From Streptomyces sp. DH37 (GTDB lineage: Bacteria > Actinomycetota > Actinomycetes > Streptomycetales > Streptomycetaceae): 64,000 nt of DNA. The number at the start of each line of letters is the position of its first letter. Within the stretch, counting starts at the first letter, position 1. Below are positions 10,886-20,035 of this stretch, in pieces. Location: assembly GCF_029813835.1 (NCBI RefSeq), contig NZ_JARVKV010000001.1, forward strand, positions 124,001-188,000. Direction: 5' to 3'. Below the pieces are notes generated by a model that saw only the letters and a list, made by a program, of their open reading frames with translations, was not told the DNA's origin and did not search any database. A program made the translations under genes and the position numbers.

Positions 10886-12456
10886 CCTCGGCGTCCTTTC
10901 CCGGTGGAGGGATCCGGGCCGGTGACCGCATCCCGTACGGGCCGCCCGGTGCGGCCGAGCAGCAGGCCGGCCGCGCAGCCGCCCGCGAGGATCGCCGCGG
11001 CCCCGGCGAACTGGCCGGTCTGGAGGCCGGAGGCGAACGCCTCGGCGACCCAGGTGCGCTCCGCCTCGCCGGAGGCCCGGGCCAGGGCGGCGGGCAGCGA
11101 CTCGGCGGTGTCCACGGAGTCCGGCAGCAGGGCGCCGAAGCGGGAGGCGAGGACGGCTCCGAGGACGGCCACGCCCAGACCGGCGCCCATCTCCGCCAGG
11201 GTGCCGTTGACGCCCGCGCCCGCGCCGGCCTTCTCGCGGGGGATCGCACCCATGACGGCCTCGGCGATGGCCGGGTTGGCGCAACCGCAGCCCGCCCCCA
11301 TCAGCACCAGACCGCACAGCATCCCACCGTAGCCCCCGCCGCCGACGAGGGCGACGACCGCGAGGCCGGCCGCCATCAGGACCATCCCGGAGGCGGCCAT
11401 CACCGGCAGGCCGAACCGCGCGATGAGCCGCGCGGAGGCGCCGGTGAAGTTCACCAGCACCACGGTCAGCGCGAAGGGCGCGATGGCGAGACCCGCCTGG
11501 AGCGGGGTGTCGCCGCGGACGAACTGGAACTGCTGGGTGAGCAGGTAGAGGGCGCCTCCGCTGCCGAAGGTGATCAGGACGACGCCCGTCACGGCCCCGG
11601 TGAAGCGGCGGCTGCGGAACAGCGCCGGGTCGAGCATCGGGTGCTCCGTCCGGCGCTCCCATCCGGCGAAGACGGCCAGGACGGCGGCGCCGGCCAGGGC
11701 CGGCACGAGGACCCCCGCGGAGGTCCAGCCGTGTTCCGGGCCGGTGATGACGGCGTAGACCACGGAGGTCATGCCGACGACGGAGAGCGCGATCCCCGGC
11801 AGGTCGAGGCGGCCCCCGCGCGGATCCCGGCTCTCGGGCACGAGGACCGCGACGGCGACCAGCCCGACGAGCACCACCGGGATGTTGATCAGGAAGATCG
11901 CGCCCCACCAGTAGTGGCTGAGCACCAGCCCGCCGACGACCGGCCCGGCGGCGAAGCCGAGGGCGTTGACGGCGCCCCACAGGCCGATGGCCCTGGGCCG
12001 CTCCTCGGCGTCGAAGACCTGCATGACGACGGCGAGGGTGGTGGTCAGCAGCAGCGCCGCGCCCACGCCCATGCCCGCGCGGGCCGCGATGAGCTGGGCG
12101 GAGGAGGCGGCGAGCCCGGCCGCGAGCGAGCCGACCCCGAAGAGGGCCAGCCCGGCCAGCAGCATCCGCTTGCGGCCGTAGCGGTCGGCGGCGCTGCCCG
12201 CACCGAGCAGCAGGCCCGCCTGCACCAGCGCGTAGGCGTTGATCATCCACTGGACGTCGGCGGTGGACGCGCCCAGCTCGGAGGTCAGCGACGGGATCGC
12301 CACGTTGAGCACGGTGTTGTCGAGCACCACGACCAGCTCGGCGAGGCAGACGACGGCGAGGATCGCCCAGCGGGCGGGGTGTCCGCCGGGCGGCCCGGCC
12401 GCCGGCGCGGGGTCCGGGGCCGGGCCGGGGCCGGCGGTCGGGTCGGTCGTCACCAC
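10882..12456 (-). CDS. MFS drug/siderophore exporter, DHA2 (14-TM) type
   Basis: A 524-residue major facilitator of the EmrB/QacA group: a first helix with LVVLDNTVLNVAIPSLTSEL, the loop motif DRYGRKRMLL, and roughly fourteen hydrophobic segments. Such proteins export small molecules in exchange for protons. Two in-frame GTG codons, 12456 and 12453, could start it; GGGAGGG lies about 14 bases upstream. It starts only 6 bp after desD and its end overlaps the acylase start, so it is co-transcribed with desABCD. Export of desferrioxamine or of an acylated derivative is the natural guess from this position. Confidence 0.92.
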   Translation of the reverse strand: MVTTDPTAGPGPAPDPAPAAGPPGGHPARWAILAVVCLAELVVVLDNTVLNVAIPSLTSELGASTADVQWMINAYALVQAGLLLGAGSAADRYGRKRMLLAGLALFGVGSLAAGLAASSAQLIAARAGMGVGAALLLTTTLAVVMQVFDAEERPRAIGLWGAVNALGFAAGPVVGGLVLSHYWWGAIFLINIPVVLVGLVAVAVLVPESRDPRGGRLDLPGIALSVVGMTSVVYAVITGPEHGWTSAGVLVPALAGAAVLAVFAGWERRTEHPMLDPALFRSRRFTGAVTGVVLITFGSGGALYLLTQQFQFVRGDTPLQAGLAIAPFALTVVLVNFTGASARLIARFGLPVMAASGMVLMAAGLAVVALVGGGGYGGMLCGLVLMGAGCGCANPAIAEAVMGAIPREKAGAGAGVNGTLAEMGAGLGVAVLGAVLASRFGALLPDSVDTAESLPAALARASGEAERTWVAEAFASGLQTGQFAGAAAILAGGCAAGLLLGRTGRPVRDAVTGPDPSTGKGRRG

Positions 12457-12462
12457 GGCGGG

Positions 12463-14295
12463 TCAGGCCCTCCCGGGCGCGTAGGGGGCGATGGGGTTCC
12501 GCAGGCTGCCGACGAGCTGGAGCGCGCCGGAGGGGTCGGCCAGGTCAACCATCTGCCGGTTGTCGCGCAGCTGGAGCCGGTTGAGGCAGGACAGCGCGAA
12601 CTCCTCGGCGAAGATGTCGTACCGCTCGAACCGCTCGGCCAGCTCCGGGACGGACTCCTGGTAGCGGATCACCGCCTCGGCGACCGTGCGCCAGAAGGCG
12701 TCCTCGGTCAGCACGCCCCGGTCGGCGAGGATCGCGCCGAGGTGGCGCAGGAAGCAGTCGAAGACGTCGGTGAGGATCGCCAGCAGCCGCATGTCCTCGG
12801 GGGTCTCCGCGCGGATGCGCTCCACCTCGGGGGGCAGTTCCACACCGGAGTCCATGACGACGATCTCCTCGGCGATGTCCTTGAACACCGCCCGCGCCAC
12901 CGCGTCGTCCTCCAGGACGAGGATGACGTTCTCGCCGTGCGGCATGTACGCCAGGTCGTAGGCGTAGAAGCTGTGCAGCAGCGGGGTGAGGTAGGCGTCG
13001 AGGTAGCGGCCCAGCCACTGTTCGGGGGTGAGACCGGAGCGCTCGATCAGCGCGGCGGCCAGCGAGCCCCCGTCGCCGTCGGTGTGGAGCAGGGACGCCA
13101 TGGTGGCCAGGCGCTGCCCCTCCTCCAGCCGCGGTACGGGGCTCTCGCGCCACAGGGCCGCGAGCATCTTGCGGTAGGGCGAGTAGCGGTCGGTGGCGGC
13201 CTCGTAGCCGGGGTGGCGGTAGCCGACGGCGGCGCGTTCGCGGATGACGCTCAGTCCGGTGGCGCGCAGCACGGGGTCCTTCTCCACCAGTCCGGCCAGC
13301 CAGTCGTTGATGGCCGGGGTGGCCTCCATGTAGGCGGCGGACAGGCCCCGCATGAAGCCCATGTTGAGCACGGACAGGGCCGTCTTGACGTAGTGCTTGG
13401 CCGGGTCGTCGGTGTTGAAGAAGGTCCGGATGGACTGCTGGGCCAGGTACTCGTCCTCGCCCTCGCCCAGCAGGACGATCCGGCGCTGGGCGACCTCGGC
13501 GGAGAACGTCACGGCGAGCTTGTTCCACCACTGCCAGGGGTGGACGGGGACCAGCAGGTAGTCCGCCGGGTCCAGGCCCAGGCCGCGCAGGACGGAGGCG
13601 AAGCGGGCGAGGGTCTCCTCACCGAGCTCGGCGCGGAGCAGGGTGTCGTAGTCGGTGTCGGACGAGCAGGTGAAGGTGGTGTGGTCGCGGTGGGCGGCCA
13701 CCCACAGCAGGCGCACCGGGGCGGCGGCCTCGGGCGCGTAGGCCAGGTACTCGTGGACGCCGAAGCCCAGGCGGCCGTTGTTGGCGACGAAGCAGGGGTG
13801 GCCCTCGGTCATGCCGGTCTCGATCGCCTGGAAGTCCGCGGCGGCCAGTTCGGCGGCGGTGACGGGTTTCTTCGCCAGCTTGTACGCGGTGCTCGCCAGG
13901 GTGGAGCTGATCTCCTCCAGGTAGACGGGGAGGATCTCGTCGCTCAGGCCCAGGGCGCCGCGGAACTCGGTGAAGAACGCGAAGGCGTCCAGGGGCAGTT
14001 CGGCTCCGCCGCGGTGGCGGGTGATGCTGCCGGCGTCGATCTGCCAGTGGTCGAGCGCCATCAGGCGGGCGGTGAAGCGGTACTCGACGGCGCCGTCGTC
14101 GCTCGTGACGGCGTAGTGGCCGCCGCCCAGCGCGGTGGGGGCGAGCAGGCGCTCGTGGGAGAACTCCGACAGGGCCTTGCGCAGCAGCAGCCGTACGGCG
14201 GTGTCCCAGTTACCGGGGGTCAGGTGGGCCACGGCCTCCTGCGGTCCGGGGTGCGGCGGGAGGGTGTGGGCGGAAGTCCGGGCGGGGGGTGTCAC
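12463..14295 (-). CDS. desD: Desferrioxamine synthetase DesD (NRPS-independent IucA/IucC type)
   Basis: A 610-residue NIS synthetase that uses ATP to join and cyclise N-hydroxy-N-succinylcadaverine units into desferrioxamine E or B. Family motifs include GHPCFVANNGRLGFG (substrate/ATP region), HPWQWWNKL, SIRTFFNTDDPAKHYVKTALSVLN and the C-terminal FerriC-like domain with MPHGENVILVLED. Length matches characterised DesD. The GTG start at 14295 overlaps the desC stop (GTGA). It acts in the cytoplasm as the last core step after DesA, DesB and DesC. Confidence 0.96.
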   Translation of the reverse strand: MTPPARTSAHTLPPHPGPQEAVAHLTPGNWDTAVRLLLRKALSEFSHERLLAPTALGGGHYAVTSDDGAVEYRFTARLMALDHWQIDAGSITRHRGGAELPLDAFAFFTEFRGALGLSDEILPVYLEEISSTLASTAYKLAKKPVTAAELAAADFQAIETGMTEGHPCFVANNGRLGFGVHEYLAYAPEAAAPVRLLWVAAHRDHTTFTCSSDTDYDTLLRAELGEETLARFASVLRGLGLDPADYLLVPVHPWQWWNKLAVTFSAEVAQRRIVLLGEGEDEYLAQQSIRTFFNTDDPAKHYVKTALSVLNMGFMRGLSAAYMEATPAINDWLAGLVEKDPVLRATGLSVIRERAAVGYRHPGYEAATDRYSPYRKMLAALWRESPVPRLEEGQRLATMASLLHTDGDGGSLAAALIERSGLTPEQWLGRYLDAYLTPLLHSFYAYDLAYMPHGENVILVLEDDAVARAVFKDIAEEIVVMDSGVELPPEVERIRAETPEDMRLLAILTDVFDCFLRHLGAILADRGVLTEDAFWRTVAEAVIRYQESVPELAERFERYDIFAEEFALSCLNRLQLRDNRQMVDLADPSGALQLVGSLRNPIAPYAPGRA

Positions 14296-14864
14296 AGGGC
14301 GGCTCCTCGTACGGCGGCCTCGAAGCGCTCGCGGGTGCAGACGCTCAGCAGGGCCTCCTTCTCCGGTTTGGCGATCGTCCCGACGACCTCGAAGCCGACG
14401 GCGGCGTTGAGGTCGTGCACGGCGGTGTTGCGGACGTCGGGCTCGACCACCACGCGGCGGGTGGCCGGGTCGTCGAAGAGCATCGCCATCACCGTGGTGA
14501 TGACGGCGAGGGTGAAGCCGTGGACGGGGGTGTCGGAGGGCGCGGTGAGGAAGTGCATGCCGACGTCACCCGCCTCGTGGTCGTACAGCCCCGCCAGCTC
14601 CACGTGCGCGGGGTCGTAGCGCTCGACGAGGAAGGCGGGGCGGCCGCGGTGCAGGCCGAGGAAGGCGTCGTGGTGCGGGTGCTCGGCGATCTTGCCGTAC
14701 TCGTGGGCGACCTGCTGCTCGTCGGCGTCCTGCATCATCCAGTACACGGCCTTGGGATGGGTCACCCAGCGGTGCAGCAGGGGCGCGTCGGCCTCGGGGT
14801 CGAGGGTGACCACGGAGAAGCCCCCCAGCCGGGGGTCCTCGCGGTGGAAGAGGACGTCGCTCAC
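14292..14864 (-). CDS. desC: Desferrioxamine acyltransferase DesC
   Basis: A 190-residue GNAT-fold acyltransferase of the IucB type ([70 protein letters not shown]). In the pathway it transfers succinyl or acetyl groups from CoA to N-hydroxycadaverine. GTG at 14864 overlaps the desB stop (GTGA). The first six residues of its conserved core align by eye with the second GNAT protein ending at 8028, suggesting duplication and divergence within the locus. Confidence 0.95.
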   Translation of the reverse strand: MSDVLFHREDPRLGGFSVVTLDPEADAPLLHRWVTHPKAVYWMMQDADEQQVAHEYGKIAEHPHHDAFLGLHRGRPAFLVERYDPAHVELAGLYDHEAGDVGMHFLTAPSDTPVHGFTLAVITTVMAMLFDDPATRRVVVEPDVRNTAVHDLNAAVGFEVVGTIAKPEKEALLSVCTRERFEAAVRGAAL

Positions 14865-16162
14865 GCGATGCCTCCCTCGGGTGCACCGAAGTCCTGGAAG
14901 GCGATGGACTTCTCGACGGCGTAGACCTCGCGGCCGAGGATGTCGCGGATGATGCAGGAGTTGCGGTACGGGCCCATGCCCAGGTCGGGCGAGGTGACGC
15001 TGTGGGCGTGGGTGGCGCCGTTCTGCAGGAAGACGCCGCGGCCGGTGGTGTCGATGCTGTAGTTGCGGGCGACGTCGAAGCGGCCGGAGCCGTCGAGGCG
15101 GAGCCGGTCGCGGATCCCGTCGAGGAAGGCGGGGGCCCGGTGGCGGTAGCCGGTGGCCAGGACCAGGCCCTCGGTGGTGAGGGTGAACTCCCTGTCCTGC
15201 TCCACCTGGTGCAGGCCCAGGGTGTAGGCGCCGCTCGCCTCGTCGTAGGAGGCGGAGGCGAGCGCGGTGTTGGTCAGCAGCCGGGTGGGGACGGGGCCGG
15301 CGGCGCTCTTGGCGTACAGCAGGTCGAAGATGCCGTTGATGAGGTCGGAGTTGATCCCCTTGAACAGGCCCTTCTGCTCGCCCTCCAGCCGGTAGCGGGT
15401 GGCCTCGGGCAGGGCGTGGAAGTAGTCGACGTAGTCGGGGGAGGTCATCTCCAGGGTCAGCTTGGTGTACTCCAGCGGGAAGAACCGCGGGGAGCGGGTG
15501 ACCCAGTTCAGGCGGTAGCCGCGGGTGTCGATCTCGGAGAGCAGGTCGTGGTAGATCTCGGCGGCGCTCTGCCCGCTGCCGACGACGGTGATGCTCCGCT
15601 TGGCCTGGAGGACCTCCTTGTGCTCCAGGTAGCGGGAGTTGTGGATCGCGTCGCCGCCCAGCCCCTCGCAGGCCTCGGGGACGTACGGCGGGGTGCCGGT
15701 GCCGACCACGAGGTGGCGGGCCCGGTGCTCGGTGTGCTCGCCGGTGGCGGTGTTCCGGGCGGTGACGGTGTACAGGTCCTCGGCCTCGTCGTGGGAGACG
15801 GCGACGACCTCGCGGCCGAAGCGGACGGAGGACAGCCGGCCGGCGGCCCAGCGGCAGTAGGCGTTGTACTCGGCGCGCAGCGGATAGAAGCTCTCGCGGA
15901 TGTAGAACGGGTACAGCCGGCCGGACTGCTTGAGGTAGTTGAGGAAGGAGTAGGGGGAGGTGGGGTCGGCCAGGGTCACCAGGTCGGCCATGAAGGGCGT
16001 CTGCAGGGTGACGCCGTCCAGCAGCATGCCGGGGTGCCAGTCGAACTCGGAGCGGCTCTCCAGGAAGAGCCCGTCGAGGTCGTCGATCGGCTCGGTCAGG
16101 CAGGCCAGGCCCAGGTTGAAGGGGCCGAGCCCGATGGCTATGAAGTCGTGAGGGGTGGACAC
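14861..16162 (-). CDS. desB: Cadaverine/lysine N-monooxygenase DesB
   Basis: A 433-residue flavin-dependent N-hydroxylating monooxygenase: FAD-binding [15 protein letters not shown] at the N-terminus, NADPH-binding [15 protein letters not shown] in the middle, and the C-terminal FATGY-type motif as [12 protein letters not shown]. It N-hydroxylates cadaverine made by DesA. GTG start at 16162 with GGAGA about five bases upstream. It is 23 bp downstream of desA and overlaps desC, in the standard desABCD order. Confidence 0.96.
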   Translation of the reverse strand: MSTPHDFIAIGLGPFNLGLACLTEPIDDLDGLFLESRSEFDWHPGMLLDGVTLQTPFMADLVTLADPTSPYSFLNYLKQSGRLYPFYIRESFYPLRAEYNAYCRWAAGRLSSVRFGREVVAVSHDEAEDLYTVTARNTATGEHTEHRARHLVVGTGTPPYVPEACEGLGGDAIHNSRYLEHKEVLQAKRSITVVGSGQSAAEIYHDLLSEIDTRGYRLNWVTRSPRFFPLEYTKLTLEMTSPDYVDYFHALPEATRYRLEGEQKGLFKGINSDLINGIFDLLYAKSAAGPVPTRLLTNTALASASYDEASGAYTLGLHQVEQDREFTLTTEGLVLATGYRHRAPAFLDGIRDRLRLDGSGRFDVARNYSIDTTGRGVFLQNGATHAHSVTSPDLGMGPYRNSCIIRDILGREVYAVEKSIAFQDFGAPEGGIA

Positions 16163-16185
16163 GTCGTCTCCGTGGGAAGGGCGGT

Positions 16186-17748
16186 TCAGGCGGCCGGCGA
16201 GCCGGTGAGGCGGGCGGCGGACGAGGCCAGGTGCTCCTGGGCGTGCCCGGCGATCAGGTCGAGGACGGCGCGGACGTCGTCCGCCGTGGTCTCCGGGTTG
16301 AGCAGGGTGAACTTCAGGTGGTGGCGGCCGTCGACCACCGTCCCGGCGACCACGGCCTCGCCGGAGGCGGCCAGCGCCTCGCGGGCGTGCAGGTTGGCCA
16401 GGTCCACGGCCGTCTCGTCGGCGCCCTCACCCGGGGTGTAGCGGAAGACCAGGGTGGAGAGCGTGGGCCTGGTGACCACGGTGAAGCGGGGGTCGTCCTC
16501 CAGCACCCGCCAGGTCTCGGCGGCGAGGTCCACGACCCGGTCGAAGAGCGCGCCCACGGCGTCGGCGCCCATGATGCGCAGGGTCAGCCACAGCTTGAGC
16601 GCGTCGAAGCGGCGGGTGGTCTGCAGGGACTTGTCGACCTGGTTGGGGATGCGCTGCTCCGCGCTGCGGGCCGGGTTGAGGTAGTCGGCGTGGTACGTGG
16701 CGTGCCGCAGGGTGGCGCCGTCGCGGACGACGAGGGCGCTGGAACTGACCGGCTGGAAGAAGGACTTGTGGTAGTCGACGGTGACCGAGTCGGCCCGCTC
16801 GATGCCCCGCAGGAGGTGGCGGCGGGTGGTCGAGGCCAGCAGTCCGCAGCCGTAGGCGGCGTCGACGTGGAACCAGGTGCCGGCCTCCTGGCACAGGTCG
16901 GCGATCTCCGGCAGCGGGTCGATGGAGCCGAAGTCGGTGGTGCCGGCGGTGGCGGAGACGGCCATCACGGTCAGGCCCTCATCCCGGCAGCGCCGCAGCT
17001 CGCGGGCGAGGGCGTCGGCGCGCATCCGGCGGTCGCCGTCGCAGGGGACGGAGACGACGGACTCCGGCTCCAGGCCGAGGAGTTTGGCGGCCTTCAGCAC
17101 GGAGAAGTGGCCGGCCTCGGAGGTCAGGACGCGCAGTTTGGGCAGCATCGCGGAGACCGGCGGCGCGGTGGGGGAGTTCTTCCGCAGCAGCCGGAAGGCC
17201 TCCTCCCTGGCCAGCAGCAGCGCCTGGAGGTTGGACTGGGTGCCGCCGCTGGTGAAGACGCCGTCGGCGGCGCGGCCCAGACCGATGCGCGCGGCGGTCC
17301 AGTCGACGAGGTGGCGCTCCATCAGGGTGCCGCCGGCGCTCTGGTCCCAGGTGTCGAGGGAGGAGTTGACGGCGGAGAGGACGGCCTCGCCGAGGAGGGC
17401 GGGGAGCACCACCGGGCAGTTGAGGTGGGCGAGGTAGCGGGGGTGGTGGAAGTAGACCGCGTCGCGGAGGTAGACCCGCTCCAGTTCGTCGAGGGCGGCG
17501 GCCGGGTCGCCCAGCGGCCGGTCGAGGTCGATGGCGCCTATCACGGGGGCCAGTTCGGCGGGGGCGACCCCGGTGAACGGGCGGCCGGTGCCGGCGACCG
17601 TCCGGGCGACCCGCGCCACGCCTTCGGACACCAGCCGCCGGTAGTACTCGGCGGTGGAGTCGTTCAGCAGGTGGGAGCGGGGGTCGACGGCGGCCGGGCC
17701 GGCCGTGTCGGCAGAGGCGAGCGGGGAGGCGGATCCCTGGGGGCTCAC
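16186..17748 (-). CDS. desA: PLP-dependent lysine decarboxylase DesA
   Basis: A 520-residue group II PLP decarboxylase that makes cadaverine from lysine, the entry step to desferrioxamine. The PLP Schiff-base lysine is K328 in [19 protein letters not shown], with WFHVDAAYG upstream providing the cofactor-binding His and Asp. GTG at 17748 is preceded by GGAGG at good spacing. It is the first gene of the minus-strand operon; an iron box lies 34 bp upstream of the start codon, so iron-loaded DmdR/DtxR-type repressor should shut off the whole locus. Confidence 0.96.
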   Translation of the reverse strand: MSPQGSASPLASADTAGPAAVDPRSHLLNDSTAEYYRRLVSEGVARVARTVAGTGRPFTGVAPAELAPVIGAIDLDRPLGDPAAALDELERVYLRDAVYFHHPRYLAHLNCPVVLPALLGEAVLSAVNSSLDTWDQSAGGTLMERHLVDWTAARIGLGRAADGVFTSGGTQSNLQALLLAREEAFRLLRKNSPTAPPVSAMLPKLRVLTSEAGHFSVLKAAKLLGLEPESVVSVPCDGDRRMRADALARELRRCRDEGLTVMAVSATAGTTDFGSIDPLPEIADLCQEAGTWFHVDAAYGCGLLASTTRRHLLRGIERADSVTVDYHKSFFQPVSSSALVVRDGATLRHATYHADYLNPARSAEQRIPNQVDKSLQTTRRFDALKLWLTLRIMGADAVGALFDRVVDLAAETWRVLEDDPRFTVVTRPTLSTLVFRYTPGEGADETAVDLANLHAREALAASGEAVVAGTVVDGRHHLKFTLLNPETTADDVRAVLDLIAGHAQEHLASSAARLTGSPAA

Positions 17749-17781
17749 GCGCGGGTCCTCCGAATCGAGGGGGCGATCAAC

Positions 17782-17800
17782 TTAGGTAAGGCTATCCTAA
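17782..17800. promoter_or_regulatory. Iron box (DtxR/DmdR/IdeR-type operator) upstream of desA
   Basis: TTAGGTAAGGCTATCCTAA at 17782-17800 is a near match to the actinobacterial iron-box consensus TTAGGTTAGGCTAACCTAA, with intact outer TTAGG/CCTAA arms. It sits in the desA promoter region, 34 bp from the start codon. In iron-replete cells the Fe(II)-bound regulator would occupy it and silence desABCD and the downstream genes. Confidence 0.93.
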
Positions 17801-17818
17801 CTTACTGGCGATCATGCG

Positions 17819-17853
17819 GGAGCCCCTCGTACCGCGGGCAGTACGGGGGCTCC
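17819..17853 (-). terminator. Hairpin after desF
   Basis: GGAGCCCCTCGTAC (17819-17832) pairs with GTACGGGGGCTCC (17841-17853) with one bulge and an 8-base loop. It lies between the desF stop and the desA iron box, both on the minus strand, so it can terminate desF transcription before the desA promoter. There is no U tract, as usual in Streptomyces. Confidence 0.65.
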
Positions 17854-17871
17854 GCGCGGGAGGGTCCCGCG

Positions 17872-18777
17872 TCAGGCGGCGCCGGCCAGCGCCTCGGCGC
17901 GCAGGTCCTCCTCGGAGGCGCCCAGCCTCCAGTAGCCGGAGAAGGCCACCCGGTCGCGCGCGAAGCCGCGTTCGGCCACCAGGTGGCGGCGCAGCGCGCG
18001 CACCGCCCCGGACTCGCCCGCCACCCACGCGTACGGACTGCCCCAGGCGTCCTCGGGCAGTACGGCCTCGCGCACGGCGTCGACCACCGCGCCGTGCCGC
18101 CGGAAGTCCTCCCGCGCCAGCCAGGTGACCTCCGCGTCGGCCGCGGTGGGCAGCGGCCGCGCGTCCTCGGCGCGGGGCACCTCGATCCACACCCGCGCCC
18201 CGGTCCCGGCGGGCAGCCAGGCCAGGATCCCGGCGACGGCCGGCAGCGCCGTCTCGTCGGCGGCGAGCAGCACCCGGCCCGTGTCCGGCGGAGGACGGAA
18301 TCCGACGCTCTTGTTGTCCGCCGTCCGCGGGCCCAGGAGCCGGACCCGGTCGCCCGGCCGGGCGCGCCGCGCCCAGCGGGTGGCGGGCCCGGTGTCGCCG
18401 TGCAGGACGAAGTCGGCGTCCACCTCGCCCGCCTCCGGGCGCTGCGCGCACACGGTGTAGGACCGCATGACCGCGCGCACCGACGGGTCCATCGCCCGCC
18501 AGGCCGCGAACCAGCCGTCGCCCCGCTCCACCGGGACGAGGGGCTCGGTCTGGCCCGGGTGCGGCAGGAAGAGCGAGAAGCTCTGGTCCCGGCCGCCGCC
18601 GGCGAACTCCCTCAACTGCCCCCCGCCGAAGGTGATCCGGACCAGGGACGGGCCGAGCCGCCGGGTGCGCACCACCGCGGCGTCGAAGAAGCGGAACGGC
18701 GACGCGGGCCGGGCGGCGGCACGGCGGGGCGCCGGCGTCCGGCGGACGGCGACGGGGGCGGCGGTGCGCGGTGTCAT
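17872..18777 (-). CDS. desF: Siderophore-interacting protein / ferric-siderophore reductase DesF (ViuB family)
   Basis: A 301-residue flavin reductase of the SIP/ViuB family. The barrel contains FFDAAVVRTRRLGPSLVRIT and VMRSYTVCAQRP (the RxYT flavin-binding motif), and the NAD(P)H domain contains LLAADETALPAVAGILAWL. It would reduce ferric desferrioxamine in the cytoplasm to free iron. ATG at 18777 is chosen because GGAGA precedes it; it begins 80 bp after desE, so desE-desF form an operon. As I recall, desE and desF also sit beside desABCD in S. coelicolor. Confidence 0.92.
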   Translation of the reverse strand: MTPRTAAPVAVRRTPAPRRAAARPASPFRFFDAAVVRTRRLGPSLVRITFGGGQLREFAGGGRDQSFSLFLPHPGQTEPLVPVERGDGWFAAWRAMDPSVRAVMRSYTVCAQRPEAGEVDADFVLHGDTGPATRWARRARPGDRVRLLGPRTADNKSVGFRPPPDTGRVLLAADETALPAVAGILAWLPAGTGARVWIEVPRAEDARPLPTAADAEVTWLAREDFRRHGAVVDAVREAVLPEDAWGSPYAWVAGESGAVRALRRHLVAERGFARDRVAFSGYWRLGASEEDLRAEALAGAA

Positions 18778-18828
18778 CTGCGGATCTCCTTCTCGGAGGT
18801 TGCTGTCCTGCGCGGTCTGGGGAGGGGA

Positions 18829-18851
18829 GCCGGGCCGTGCTCCGGCCCGGC
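18829..18851 (-). terminator. Short hairpin between desE and desF
   Basis: GCCGGGCCG (18829-18837) and CGGCCCGGC (18843-18851) form a perfect 9-bp stem with a 5-base loop in the desE-desF gap. Being inside an apparent operon it may attenuate, reducing desF relative to desE, rather than fully terminate. Confidence 0.4.
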
Positions 18852-18857
18852 CGGGCG

Positions 18858-19898
18858 TCAGCCGAGCTTCTTGGCCCTGCCGATGGCGTCGGCCAGGTTC
18901 TCCATCAGCGGGGCGGCGCCCTGGTAGGAGAAGCGCGGCACCGGGTCCCACTCGGCGACCTGGCCGGCCTTGACCGCCGGGAGCGCCTCCCAGGTGGGCT
19001 TGGACTTCAGGTCCTTGGGCTGCAGGGCGGTGCTGCGGTTGTCCAGGATGATGAGGTCGGCCTCGTACTGCCCGGCGTTCTCCCAGCTGAGGCTCTCGAA
19101 GTAGCCGCCGCTGGCCTTGATGTCCTCGGGGACGACGAAGTTGACGCCCAGTTCGGCGAAGTACTTCAGGTCGGCCGCGGGCGCGGGGGTGGAGACGTAG
19201 AAGTAGTCCGCGCTGCCGGAGGCGGCCAGCACCCGCAGCCCGCCGCTGGCCTTGGCGGCCTTGCGGAGCTTCTCGGCGGCCGCCTCGAAGCGGGCCTTGC
19301 CGTCGGTGACCTGCCGGGACTTCAGGTCCGCGCCCAGGGACTCGGCCAGCGCGGCGTAGCGCTGGATCGGCTTGAGCAGCGAGACGTTCGCGACCTGGAC
19401 GGCGACGCTGGGGGCGAGCTTGAGGATCTTGTCCTTGCTCTCGTCCGGCACGTACCACAGCGAGCCCTGGTCGTACTGGTGCGTGACCAGCAGCTCGGGG
19501 CTGAGCGCCGCGTACTTCTCGATGTCGAACTCGCCCCAGGCGTTGCCGATGACCTCGACCTTCTTCACGTCCAGGTCGCCGGCCTGCGGGTGGGCCGAAC
19601 CGTCCTCCAGGACCGTCTCGCCGAAGACGCCGACGATCCTGTCCTTCAGGCCGAAGTCGGCCAGGGCGGCGGCGGTGCCGGTGAAGGCCACGATGCGCTC
19701 GGGCGTCCTGTCGGCGGTGACCTTCTCCTTGCGGTCGTCGGTGAACGACCAGGGGCCGCCGTCCTTCGCCGCCGCCTTGTCCGACGCCCCCGAACCGCCG
19801 CCGTCACCGCACGCCGCGAGCAGGGCGCCCAGACCGAGGGCGCCGCCCGCGGCGAGGATGCCCCGACGGGAGAGGTGGGCGGTTCTTGCGTTGGACAT
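18858..19898 (-). CDS. desE: Ferric-siderophore-binding lipoprotein DesE
   Basis: A 346-residue periplasmic-binding-protein-type receptor. The signal combines a twin-arginine motif (SRRGILAAGG, residues 10-19) with a lipobox ending at Cys30 (ALLAAC), so it is probably exported folded by Tat and anchored as a lipoprotein. The mature part has the class III binding-protein pattern (RIVAFTGTAAALADFGLKDRIVGVFG; GYFESLSWENAGQYEADLIILD). It would capture ferric desferrioxamine and hand it to the FecCD-type permease transcribed divergently at 20036. ATG at 19898; the shared upstream region contains an iron box. Confidence 0.95.
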   Translation of the reverse strand: MSNARTAHLSRRGILAAGGALGLGALLAACGDGGGSGASDKAAAKDGGPWSFTDDRKEKVTADRTPERIVAFTGTAAALADFGLKDRIVGVFGETVLEDGSAHPQAGDLDVKKVEVIGNAWGEFDIEKYAALSPELLVTHQYDQGSLWYVPDESKDKILKLAPSVAVQVANVSLLKPIQRYAALAESLGADLKSRQVTDGKARFEAAAEKLRKAAKASGGLRVLAASGSADYFYVSTPAPAADLKYFAELGVNFVVPEDIKASGGYFESLSWENAGQYEADLIILDNRSTALQPKDLKSKPTWEALPAVKAGQVAEWDPVPRFSYQGAAPLMENLADAIGRAKKLG

Positions 19899-19960
19899 GG
19901 CTGGGCCTCTCTAGCAAACGCACATGGATACGACAGGTGTTCAGACGACCGGTCGCGGCT

Positions 19961-19976
19961 GTTAGGTTAACCTAAC
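19961..19976. promoter_or_regulatory. Palindromic iron box between desE and the permease operon
   Basis: GTTAGGTTAACCTAAC at 19961-19976 is a perfect 16-bp palindrome built from two iron-box half-sites (TTAGGTTAA / TTAACCTAA). It lies 62 bp from the desE start and 59 bp from the first permease start, so one regulator dimer or dimer pair could control both directions. Confidence 0.93.
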
Positions 19977-20035
19977 CAAAGTTCGAGCCCAAGGGGGCGG
20001 TCGCCGATCTCCCCCCGGCCCACCGGAGTCCGCAC

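Noticed and set aside
8831..11332. 833-codon plus-strand frame opposite the acylase gene
   Set aside because: Antisense shadow; the acylase frame has family motifs and codon bias, this one does not.
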